A DNA stretch of 7,449 nt, taken from positions 1 through 7,449 of the forward strand of contig JAFREV010000145.1 of the NCBI GenBank assembly GCA_017434685.1, given 5' to 3'. The stretch is from Mogibacterium sp. Its GTDB lineage: Bacteria > Bacillota > Clostridia > Peptostreptococcales > Anaerovoracaceae. This document shows positions 1-6,476 of this stretch, piece by piece. The notes under the pieces are model-generated. The model did not search any database and had not been told where the DNA came from. It was given only the letters and a program-made list of their open reading frames with translations. The position numbers and the translations under genes are program-made. Position 1 is the stretch's first letter. The number at the start of each line of letters is the position of its first letter.

Positions 1-376
1 CTCCACGGAGGGTCCTCTCGTAGACGAGTGGTCCAAATTCTACGGAATGTTAAACAAAGAGCTGAGCTACCAGAGAAGTGTCAATCTCGGAAAGAACTAC
101 TCGTCCGCATACGATAAGGACGGATTCATAACTCAGGTAGTGTCTTCCGCACTTTCAGCAAAGAATCCGCTGGAAGCCGAGAGACTTCTGCTCGAGTACG
201 AGTTTGAAAATCTGGACTCACTGGTGGGATTGCATATGTTCGACGACCATGTGCTCTTCGGATATGCAATCAAGTTAAAACTGCTTGAACGCCTGAGCTG
301 CTTCGAGCACGAGAAGGGCAAGGCTGAATTCAACTCCCTATTCGAAGGGATACAGCAGCGCGTATACAGCTTGTAA
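1..376 (+). CDS. DUF2764 family protein, C-like V-type ATPase subunit (partial, 5' end missing)
   Basis: The reading frame is open from base 2 to the TAA at 374-376, giving 124 C-terminal residues. The Met at base 47 is internal, because the codons before it are open to the window edge, so the true start lies upstream. The visible part is soluble and mostly helical, with no signal peptide or membrane segment. The stretch NPLEAERLLLEYEFENLDSL, followed by GLHMFDDHVLFGYAIKLKLL and ERL, resembles the C-terminal half of DUF2764 proteins (a helical 'LEAE..L...W..LDEL...HYF....V..Y..KL..LERW' pattern, from memory). In spirochaete, Bacteroidota and Fibrobacter operons this gene sits between subunits E and A. 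It is thought to replace subunit C (d), which docks the rotor shaft on the membrane ring. It lies 17 bases before the A gene, as expected. The family call rests on remembered patterns plus position; the C-like role is inference. Confidence 0.75.
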   Translation, partial: STEGPLVDEWSKFYGMLNKELSYQRSVNLGKNYSSAYDKDGFITQVVSSALSAKNPLEAERLLLEYEFENLDSLVGLHMFDDHVLFGYAIKLKLLERLSCFEHEKGKAEFNSLFEGIQQRVYSL

Positions 377-393
377 CATAACAGGAGTTATTT

Positions 394-2124
394 ATGAAAG
401 TACAAACAGGATATGTAGCCGGAGTCAACGGCAACCTCATAAAAGTTGACTTCGACGGCTCGGTTCGAAAGAACGAAGTTGGTTACATCCTCGTTGACGA
501 CAAGCGCCTCAAAGGAGAGGTAATTCGAATCAACAACGGGGAAGTAAGCATGCAGATCTACGAAATGACCGACGGAATCAAAGTCGGTGACGCAGTAGAG
601 TTCACAGGAGAGCTCATGTCCGTAGATCTGGGTCCGGGACTGTTGACACAGGTATTCGACGGTCTTCAGAACCCGCTGCCGCAATTAGCCGAGCAGTGCG
701 GATTCTTCCTGGACAGAGGTGTATATCTGGAAGCTATTCCGGATAAAGATTGGGAATTCACGCCTACCGCAGAAGTAGGTGACCACGTTAAAGCAGGCAG
801 CACAATCGGCACAGTGCCGGAAGGCCTCTTTACCAACCACATCATGGTTCCTTTCACTCTCAAGGGAGATGACTGGAAAGTTAAGTCCATCAAAAAAGCA
901 GGAACTTACAACGTCCATGATACGGTTTGCACAATAGTTAACGGCAAAGACGAGACAAGAGATCTCTCGATGGTATTCACACAGCCGATCAAACAGGCTG
1001 TTTCATGCTACGAAGAGAAACTCAGACCGTCAGAGCCACTGGTAACGAAAATTCGCTGCATCGATGCTTTCCTGCCGGTAGCCAAGGGCGGAACATTCTG
1101 CACCCCGGGACCGTTCGGAGCAGGAAAGACAGTGCTCCAGCACATGCAGGCCAAGAACTCTGAGGTTGATATCGTAATCGTAGCAGCCTGCGGAGAGCGT
1201 GCCGGAGAGGTAGTAGAAGTACTCAAAGAATTCCCTGAGCTGATCGACCCTAAGACAGGACGTTCACTCATGGAGCGTACAATCATCATTTGTAATACAT
1301 CATCCATGCCGGTAGCAGCCAGAGAGGCTTCGGTATACACGGCAGTAACACTGGCTGAGTACTACAGACAGATGGGTCTCGATGTACTGATGCTCGCCGA
1401 CTCAACAAGCCGTTGGGCACAGGCCATGCGTGAGATGTCAGGACGTCTTGAGGAAATCCCGGGCGAAGAAGCGTTCCCGGCTTACCTCGAGTCCTCAATC
1501 GCTGCTTTCTATGAGAGAGCAGGTAAGGTAAGACTTGAAGACGGAACAATTTCCTCCATTACAATCGGCGGAACGGTATCACCGGCCGGTGGTAACTTCG
1601 AGGAACCTGTAACACAGGCTACTCTGAAGGTAGTAGGCGCGTTCCACGGACTTGCCAGAGAGCGTTCAGATGCCCGTAAGTATCCGGCCATCCACCCGGT
1701 GGATTCATGGTCCAAGTACACAGGCGTTGTAGACACAGACCGTATGGAGGAGGCGAGAGCCATCCTTATCAGAAGTACGGAAGTTAACCAGATGATGAAG
1801 GTAGTAGGCGAGGAAGGTACTTCCAACGACGACTACATCATCTATCAGAAGGGAGAACTTCTGGACTCTGTATATCTGCAGCAGAACTCATTCGATCCTA
1901 TCGACCAGGCCTGCGTCCCTGAGAGGCAGCGCAAAGAGTTCGACAGGCTTTATGATGCTATGATGCAGACTTACGATATTGCAGACAAGAAAGATATCAG
2001 AGCATTCTTCAACCAGCTGAGACAGGAATTCCTCGACTGGCATGGTACTGAGTTCGAAACCAAAGAATTCGACGCTCAGGAGAAGAAAATCACTGATCTC
2101 TACATGTCGAAGGTCGTTAGCTAG
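394..2124 (+). CDS. atpA: V-type ATP synthase/ATPase catalytic subunit A
   Basis: Catalytic nucleotide-binding subunit of the cytoplasmic A3B3 head; it hydrolyses or makes ATP and couples this to rotation of the D shaft. At 576 residues it has the normal family length. The N-terminal beta-barrel is at about 1-70. The A-specific non-homologous insertion is at about 110-190. The Walker A loop GPFGAGKT is at 239-246, with Lys245 and Thr246. The CGERAGE segment at 266-272 carries the catalytic Glu268. The Walker B/LADSTSRWAQAMRE block is at 334-347, followed by SGRLEEIPGEEAFPAYL, and a helical C-terminal domain runs from about 440. Most archaeal-type A subunits read GERGNE at the catalytic loop. 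As far as I recall, GERAGE is usual in this bacterial branch. The ATG follows AGGAG at 383-387 with a 6-base spacer, which supports this start. All key residues are intact, so an active subunit is expected. The symbol follows bacterial usage; ntpA is a synonym. Confidence 0.97.
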   Translation: MKVQTGYVAGVNGNLIKVDFDGSVRKNEVGYILVDDKRLKGEVIRINNGEVSMQIYEMTDGIKVGDAVEFTGELMSVDLGPGLLTQVFDGLQNPLPQLAEQCGFFLDRGVYLEAIPDKDWEFTPTAEVGDHVKAGSTIGTVPEGLFTNHIMVPFTLKGDDWKVKSIKKAGTYNVHDTVCTIVNGKDETRDLSMVFTQPIKQAVSCYEEKLRPSEPLVTKIRCIDAFLPVAKGGTFCTPGPFGAGKTVLQHMQAKNSEVDIVIVAACGERAGEVVEVLKEFPELIDPKTGRSLMERTIIICNTSSMPVAAREASVYTAVTLAEYYRQMGLDVLMLADSTSRWAQAMREMSGRLEEIPGEEAFPAYLESSIAAFYERAGKVRLEDGTISSITIGGTVSPAGGNFEEPVTQATLKVVGAFHGLARERSDARKYPAIHPVDSWSKYTGVVDTDRMEEARAILIRSTEVNQMMKVVGEEGTSNDDYIIYQKGELLDSVYLQQNSFDPIDQACVPERQRKEFDRLYDAMMQTYDIADKKDIRAFFNQLRQEFLDWHGTEFETKEFDAQEKKITDLYMSKVVS

Positions 2125-2128
2125 GAGG
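2122..2128 (+). promoter_or_regulatory. Ribosome binding site of subunit B overlapping the stop codon of subunit A
   Basis: TAGGAGG contains the TAG stop of the A gene (2122-2124) and a strong Shine-Dalgarno core, 10 bases before the B ATG at 2139. A ribosome ending on A therefore sits on the B initiation site. This suggests translational coupling that would help keep the two head subunits, needed 3:3, in balance. The coupling is inferred from layout only. Confidence 0.8.
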
Positions 2129-2138
2129 ACGGTGTAAT

Positions 2139-3434
2139 ATGCAAAAAGTATATACAAAGATAGATTCAATTGTCGGCAACGTTGTCACCGTCCGTGCCGA
2201 GGGAGTCAAGAACGGCGACCTCGCTCTGGTAGGCGACAGCTATGCTAACGTAATCAAACTGGATAAAGACATTGTGTCTCTCCAGGTATTTGCGGGAGCT
2301 CAGGGTGTCAGCACAACTGACCCTGTCCGCTTCCTCGGAAGACCGATGATGGTATCGTTCTCAGAGCATCTGCTCGGTCGTATCTTCGACGGAGCCGGAG
2401 TTCCTAGAGACAACGGTCCTGCGCTGACAGAGAACATGATTCCTATCGGCGGACCATCATTTAACCCGGCTAAGCGTGTACTTCCTAAGAACATGATTCG
2501 TACGGGTATTCCGATGATCGACGTATTTAACACACTCGTAGAGAGCCAAAAACTGCCGATCTTCTCCATCTCCGGAGAACCGTACAACCAGCTGCTTTCG
2601 AGAATCGCGATGCAGGCTGAAGTAGACGTAATCATTCTCGGCGGAATGGGTCTCAAATACGATGACTACATGGAGTTCCGTGACACGCTTGAAAAAGGCG
2701 GCGCCATGAGCCACACGGTTATGTTCATTCACACAGCGGCTGACCCTATCGTAGAGTGCACACTCGTGCCGGATATGTCACTCGCCGTAGCTGAGCAGTT
2801 CGCCCTCGAGGGTAAGAGAGTGCTCGTGCTTCTGACTGACATGACCAACTTCGCCGATGCTCAAAAAGAGATGGCGATCACGATGGAGCAGGTACCGTCA
2901 AACCGTGGTTATCCGGGAGACCTCTACAGCTCACTGGCTGCACGCTATGAGAAGGCTGTAGATATCGAAGGTGCGGGCTCTATCACTATCCTCGGAGTTA
3001 CCACGATGCCGGGAGACGACGTAACTCACCCGGTACCGGATAACACAGGATACATCACGGAGGGACAGTACTATCTCAAGAGCGGACACATCGAGCCGTT
3101 CGGATCGCTCTCACGTCTTAAACAGAACGTAAACGGCGAGACCAGAGATGACCACCGCGCACTGATGGACGGTATGATTCGTCTCTACGCTCAGTACAAA
3201 GAATCACTTGAGAAGAAATCCATGGGATTCATGATGACTGAGTGGGACGACAAACTCCTGAAATACGGTGAACTGTTCGAATCCAAGATGATGGACCTCG
3301 GAGTAAACATACCGCTTGAGGACGCGCTCGATCTCGGCTGGGATATTCTCGCTGAGTGCTTCGAACCTAATGAAACGGGTATGAAGACCAGCCTTATCCA
3401 GGAGAGATGGCCGAACAAAGACGCGTTGAATTAA
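2139..3434 (+). CDS. atpB: V-type ATP synthase/ATPase non-catalytic subunit B
   Basis: Regulatory, non-catalytic partner of A in the A3B3 head; it supplies the arginine finger at the A/B interface. It has 431 residues, slightly shorter than the roughly 460 of Enterococcus and Thermus B, with the usual three-domain plan: beta-barrel at about 1-70, nucleotide-fold core at about 95-340, helical C-terminus. The P-loop position reads SISGEPYN (143-150) and lacks the GK[TS] signature, as expected for B. Family landmarks are GRIFDGAGVPRD (80-91), RTGIPMIDVFNTLVESQKLP (121-140), LLTDMTNFADA (231-241), RGYPGDLYSSLAARYEKA (256-273), MPGDDVTHPVPDNTGYITEG (290-309) and SLSRLK (323-328). Arg326 matches the SLSR arginine finger known from E. 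hirae B. The ATG follows the TAGGAGG that overlaps the A stop. It lies 14 bases after A and 15 before D. Nothing suggests decay. Confidence 0.97.
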   Translation: MQKVYTKIDSIVGNVVTVRAEGVKNGDLALVGDSYANVIKLDKDIVSLQVFAGAQGVSTTDPVRFLGRPMMVSFSEHLLGRIFDGAGVPRDNGPALTENMIPIGGPSFNPAKRVLPKNMIRTGIPMIDVFNTLVESQKLPIFSISGEPYNQLLSRIAMQAEVDVIILGGMGLKYDDYMEFRDTLEKGGAMSHTVMFIHTAADPIVECTLVPDMSLAVAEQFALEGKRVLVLLTDMTNFADAQKEMAITMEQVPSNRGYPGDLYSSLAARYEKAVDIEGAGSITILGVTTMPGDDVTHPVPDNTGYITEGQYYLKSGHIEPFGSLSRLKQNVNGETRDDHRALMDGMIRLYAQYKESLEKKSMGFMMTEWDDKLLKYGELFESKMMDLGVNIPLEDALDLGWDILAECFEPNETGMKTSLIQERWPNKDALN

Positions 3435-3449
3435 AAAAGGAGCGGGTCC

Positions 3450-4058
3450 ATGGCTATCAAACTGACAAAAAACGAACTGAAGAAGCAAAAGGACAACCTC
3501 AAACAGTTCCAGCGCTATCTTCCTACGCTGCAGCTTAAAAAACAGCAGCTGCAGTCCGTAATCATGAAGATCCGCGCAGAGATGGAACAGAAGGAAGCCG
3601 AACGCATTCAGATGATTGGTGACCTGGACGACTGGATAGCTGTATTCGCAGAGAACGAGATCTTCGATGAAGCGAAGAGACTCGATCAGCTGGTGCAGCC
3701 TGACAAAGTAATAGTCAAGGACGAGAATATCGCGGGTGTTACCATCCCGGCATTCGAGGAACTGACTTTCAAGGACATCAATTACGATGTGGAGGAGTAT
3801 CCACTCTGGGTTGATACCGCAGTCTTCAAACTTCGTGAGATTGCCAGACTCGATGCCATCGTCTCGACGCTCCGCAAGCAGACAGAACTGCTTGAAAAGG
3901 AGCTCAGGACTACTTCGCAGAGGGTTAACCTCTTTGAAAAGGTCAAGATACCTGAAGCGAAGGAGAACATCAGAGTCATCCAGGTATACCTGGGAGACCA
4001 GCAGACGGCGGCCGTAGTCCGCGGCAAAATCTCTAAGAAGAAATTGGTGGAGGTGTAG
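3450..4058 (+). CDS. atpD: V-type ATP synthase/ATPase central-stalk subunit D
   Basis: Central rotor shaft that turns inside the A3B3 head and passes torque to the membrane ring. The 202-residue length is normal for subunit D. The N-terminal signature IKLTKNELKKQKDNLKQF starts at residue 3 and leads into a long, charged, heptad-like helix rich in Lys, Gln and Leu (about 5-60). A more globular middle (about 65-120) and a second long helix (about 125-180) then complete the antiparallel coiled-coil hairpin. The segment TTSQRVNLFEKVKIPEAKEN (154-173) is a strong family signature close to the eukaryotic and archaeal 'VNALE.V..P' motif. There is no membrane segment. The start is supported by AGGAG at 3438-3442, seven bases before the ATG. 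In E. hirae D works with subunit F, but no F gene is visible here. Confidence 0.96.
   Translation: MAIKLTKNELKKQKDNLKQFQRYLPTLQLKKQQLQSVIMKIRAEMEQKEAERIQMIGDLDDWIAVFAENEIFDEAKRLDQLVQPDKVIVKDENIAGVTIPAFEELTFKDINYDVEEYPLWVDTAVFKLREIARLDAIVSTLRKQTELLEKELRTTSQRVNLFEKVKIPEAKENIRVIQVYLGDQQTAAVVRGKISKKKLVEV
4049..4054 (+). promoter_or_regulatory. Ribosome binding site of subunit I inside the end of the D gene
   Basis: GGAGGT lies within the last codons of D, six bases before the I ATG at 4061. Only two bases separate the D stop (TAG, 4056-4058) from that ATG. This fixes the I start and makes D-I translational coupling or re-initiation likely. The coupling is inferred from spacing. Confidence 0.8.
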
Positions 4059-4060
4059 CG

Positions 4061-5881
4061 ATGATAGAAAAAATGAAAATGATACACATCGTCACATCTG
4101 CCGCTCATAAAGAAGAGATGCTACAAGGTCTCCGTGATATCGGAGTAGTGCATCTTGCAGAAAAACAAAGTGCAGATCGTGAAGTGACTGAGCGCTACCA
4201 GAACATGGCTCAGGCGCAGATGGCCCTCAGGGATTATGCTGAGCCTAAGCAAAAGGGCAGCGAAGAAGTCCTAAGCGATGCTGAATTCAACAAAATGTAT
4301 GAAGGCGTACGCGAAGCTCTCGAGCAAAAGTCTTCCTTTAGCCAGGAGATAAGCGCAGCCAACACCGAGATCGATCGTATCTCGGCATGGGGAGATTTCT
4401 CACCACAGGAGCTCGCTTCCCTCAAGGACGAAGGCTTTGACTTCCACTTCTACCGCATGGGAGAAAAGGAATTCGCTCAGGCAGTCGAAGACGAAAACGT
4501 TAAACTGATTCGCCTCGCCGACATCGACAAACAAAAAACAGTTGCAGTGCTCGGCGCACTCCCTGTGGAGTACGCAGCAACCGAGTTCGTACTTCCTGAG
4601 AAGAGCGTAAGCGATCTGAAGCAGGAAATCGAAGACGCCAGAAACGGCATCGAGACCTGCGATGAGACGCTCAAAGCCGCATCGGTCAACGACATCAGTT
4701 TCAAAGACCAGCTGCTCAAACTTCAGGACGAAGTGAACTTCTCAGCTGCAAATGCCACGGCACAGAGCGACGACGAATTCGTATGGCTTTCCGGATACAT
4801 TCCGGAGGTCGAGCTGGATAAGTTCAAGGCAATGGCCGCCGAAAAAGGCTGCGGCTATGGCATCGAAGATGTAGCAGAGGATGACGACCAGATACCTACT
4901 AAAGTTCGCTACAGTAAAGTATCCAAGTTCATCCAGCCGGTGTTCGAGATTCTCGGCATACTGCCGGGATACAGAGAACAGGATATATCGCTTTGGTTCT
5001 TCCTGTTCTTCACACTGTTCTTCGCGATGATTATAGGTGACGGAGGCTACGGCCTGCTGATCCTCCTCGGAACCATAGCCCTGACGGTCACAAAGAAAGG
5101 AACTCATGTAATCAGATTCCTTCTCTACGTACTGTCGATTGCCACGGTTATATGGGGTGCTGTTACGGGAACCTGGTTCGGCATGGAAAGTGCTATGAAC
5201 GTTCCGTTCCTAAAGGCATTGGTCATCCCGACATTTGCAACATACCCTGAGGCTTTCGGGCTTGCAGCGGATGTACCGCAGAACACGATTATGAAATTCT
5301 CATTCACCATCGGAGCAATCCAGATGGCTCTGGGATCGATTCTCTCGATAAAGAAAAAGATACCGGAGAAAGACCTTTCATGGGTTGCCGATGTGGGATG
5401 GACGATAGCAGTAGTAGCAATGTACCTGCTGTCGCTGTTCCTGGTAATCCACGAGAAGATCAACATCATGCCGGTATTTGTTGCAATCGGAGTAGCGTTC
5501 ATCTTGGTAGTTCTCTTCGGCGGAATGTCGCCTGAAAAGACTATCGGACAGGGACTCAAGGCAGGACTTGCTGACTCTTTCACGGTCTTCCTCAACACCA
5601 TCAGCTGCTTCGGTAACGTAATGAGTTATATCAGATTATTCGCAGTCGGCATGGCCGGTGTTGCGATTTCACAGAGCTTTAACGGGATTGCGGCCGGTAT
5701 GCACGGCCCTCTGATCATACTCGGTGTAGTGGTTGTACTTATAGGCCATGCACTTAACATAATCATGTGTTTCCTGTCAGTAGTAGTTCACGGCGTACGT
5801 CTCAACGTACTCGAGTTCTCAGGCCAGATAGGTCTCGAGTGGACGGGAATCCCTTACGAGCCATTTAAGAAAGTTAAATAA
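4061..5881 (+). CDS. atpI: V-type ATP synthase/ATPase membrane stator subunit I (a-subunit homologue)
   Basis: Stator subunit that forms the ion half-channels against the K ring and links the ring to the peripheral stalks. It has 606 residues. Residues 1-305 form a soluble, acidic and Lys/Gln-rich arm with helical coiled-coil stretches (about 45-105 and 180-230). From about 308 there are some seven to eight hydrophobic segments, roughly 310-342 (a hairpin), 350-371, 411-430, 443-463, 468-488, 505-535 and 548-575. Family marks are FAMIIGDGGYG (321-331), NVMSYIRLFAVGMAG (519-533), GHALN (562-566) and HGVRLNVLEFSGQIGLEW (577-594). Arg525 in SYIRLFAVG matches the essential channel arginine (yeast a-subunit Arg735) and Arg580 the second conserved arginine (Arg799). 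The tail ends YEPFKKVK. No signal peptide is present, as expected. The start is set by the GGAGGT site at the end of D. The gene is complete with its key residues. Confidence 0.96.
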   Translation: MIEKMKMIHIVTSAAHKEEMLQGLRDIGVVHLAEKQSADREVTERYQNMAQAQMALRDYAEPKQKGSEEVLSDAEFNKMYEGVREALEQKSSFSQEISAANTEIDRISAWGDFSPQELASLKDEGFDFHFYRMGEKEFAQAVEDENVKLIRLADIDKQKTVAVLGALPVEYAATEFVLPEKSVSDLKQEIEDARNGIETCDETLKAASVNDISFKDQLLKLQDEVNFSAANATAQSDDEFVWLSGYIPEVELDKFKAMAAEKGCGYGIEDVAEDDDQIPTKVRYSKVSKFIQPVFEILGILPGYREQDISLWFFLFFTLFFAMIIGDGGYGLLILLGTIALTVTKKGTHVIRFLLYVLSIATVIWGAVTGTWFGMESAMNVPFLKALVIPTFATYPEAFGLAADVPQNTIMKFSFTIGAIQMALGSILSIKKKIPEKDLSWVADVGWTIAVVAMYLLSLFLVIHEKINIMPVFVAIGVAFILVVLFGGMSPEKTIGQGLKAGLADSFTVFLNTISCFGNVMSYIRLFAVGMAGVAISQSFNGIAAGMHGPLIILGVVVVLIGHALNIIMCFLSVVVHGVRLNVLEFSGQIGLEWTGIPYEPFKKVK

Positions 5882-5901
5882 TTAAGAAAAGGAGAATTGA
5901 T

Positions 5902-6330
5902 ATGAATCTTGCATTTATAGGTATGGCTGCTGCCCTTGGTTTATCCGCTGCCGGTTCTGCATTTGGAGCAGGATTTGCCGGCATGTCCTCAGTAGGCGCA
6001 TGGAAGAAATGCTACGCAAGTGGTAAACCTGCTCCGTTCATCATGATCGCGTTCACAGGTGCTCCGCTTACACAGACCATCTACGGCTTCCTGCTGATGA
6101 ACTTCATCAACGGTGCTAACTGCGATGCAGGCATGGCCCTCGGTGTAGGAATCTTTGGCGGTCTCGCCATCGGACTTTCCGCACTCTTCCAGGGAAGAGC
6201 TGCTGCAGCTTCCGCTGATGCTCTCGGCGCAACAGGAAAAGGTACCGCAAACTACTTCATCGTAATCGGTATCGTAGAGACGGTAGCGCTGTTTACACTC
6301 GTATTCAGCTTACTGCTCCTCAACAGCTAA
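5902..6330 (+). CDS. atpK: V-type ATP synthase/ATPase proteolipid subunit K, predicted Na+-binding
   Basis: Membrane ring subunit that carries the coupling ion past subunit I. It has 142 residues and four hydrophobic helices (about 3-27, 45-70, 76-103, 117-140), the duplicated 16-kDa type. The two halves are recognisably related: AGFAGMSSVGAW and PFIMIAFTGAPLTQTIYGF in the first, ALFQGRAAAASA and NYFIVIGIVETVALF in the second. Only the second half has a carboxylate, Glu126 in VETVALF. Thr57 and Gln58 (APLTQTIYGF) and Gln97 (LFQGRAA) match the E. hirae NtpK Na+ ligands Thr64, Gln65 and Gln110, and Glu126 matches Glu139. The Gln-to-Glu spacing of 29 is the same. This supports Na+ coupling, though the ion is not proven by sequence. 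The ATG follows AAAGGAG at 5888-5894 with a 7-base spacer. It is the last gene of the operon; a terminator starts 24 bases after its stop. Confidence 0.95.
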   Translation: MNLAFIGMAAALGLSAAGSAFGAGFAGMSSVGAWKKCYASGKPAPFIMIAFTGAPLTQTIYGFLLMNFINGANCDAGMALGVGIFGGLAIGLSALFQGRAAAASADALGATGKGTANYFIVIGIVETVALFTLVFSLLLLNS

Positions 6331-6354
6331 AGCATTCACAGAGCATTTAAACAC

Positions 6355-6390
6355 AACGGCCGGGTTCATTACGAACCCGGCCGTTCTTTT
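6355..6390 (+). terminator. Intrinsic terminator of the V-type ATPase operon
   Basis: AACGGCCGGGTTC (6355-6367) pairs perfectly with GAACCCGGCCGTT (6373-6385) around the five-base loop ATTAC, giving a GC-rich 13-bp stem followed by CTTTT (6386-6390). It lies 24 bases after the K stop codon. The T-run is only four bases after a C, but the stem is strong. Read on the minus strand the run after the stem is GTGTTT, a poorer tail, so it mainly serves the + strand. Confidence 0.88.
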
Positions 6391-6451
6391 GCAATTCATT
6401 TCGTCACCCCAGGTTTATTGTGCCCTGCATCAAATTCTCTTCGCCGGCAAT

Positions 6452-6474
6452 AAAAAAGGGCCCTTAGGCCCTTT
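6452..6474 (-). terminator. Intrinsic terminator of the minus-strand gene
   Basis: On the minus strand AAAGGGCC, a TAAG loop and GGCCCTTT (bases 6474 to 6455) form an 8-bp stem, and the three following bases (6454-6452) extend the T-run to six. It begins three bases after the minus-strand stop codon at 6477-6479. On the + strand no T-run follows the stem, so it serves the minus-strand gene. With the operon terminator it insulates two converging transcripts. Confidence 0.85.
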
Positions 6475-6476
6475 GA

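Noticed and set aside
1189..1209. GERAGE in place of GERGNE in subunit A as a mutated catalytic loop
   Set aside because: The catalytic Glu268 and Arg269 are kept, and to my recollection the Ala-Gly-Glu version is common in the chlamydial and spirochaetal branch.
2565..2590. Loss of the P-loop in subunit B as a damaged active site
   Set aside because: B subunits of V/A-type ATPases normally lack a Walker A motif. The position reads SISGEPYN, and the Arg326 finger is intact.
3787..4017. 76-codon + strand frame inside the D gene as a possible missing small subunit such as F
   Set aside because: It is Arg/Ser-rich, wholly inside the D coding sequence in another frame, lacks a Shine-Dalgarno site and does not look like subunit F.
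5125..5601. 158-codon minus-strand open frame inside the subunit I gene
   Set aside because: It lies fully antisense to the clear membrane domain of subunit I. Its hydrophobic look is the reverse-complement shadow of membrane codons, and no start signal supports it.
6355..6474. The two palindromes as a mobile-element end, attachment site or CRISPR-like repeat
   Set aside because: The two stems differ in sequence and length, each has a T-run on the expected strand, and no repeat-spacer pattern or target duplication is seen.
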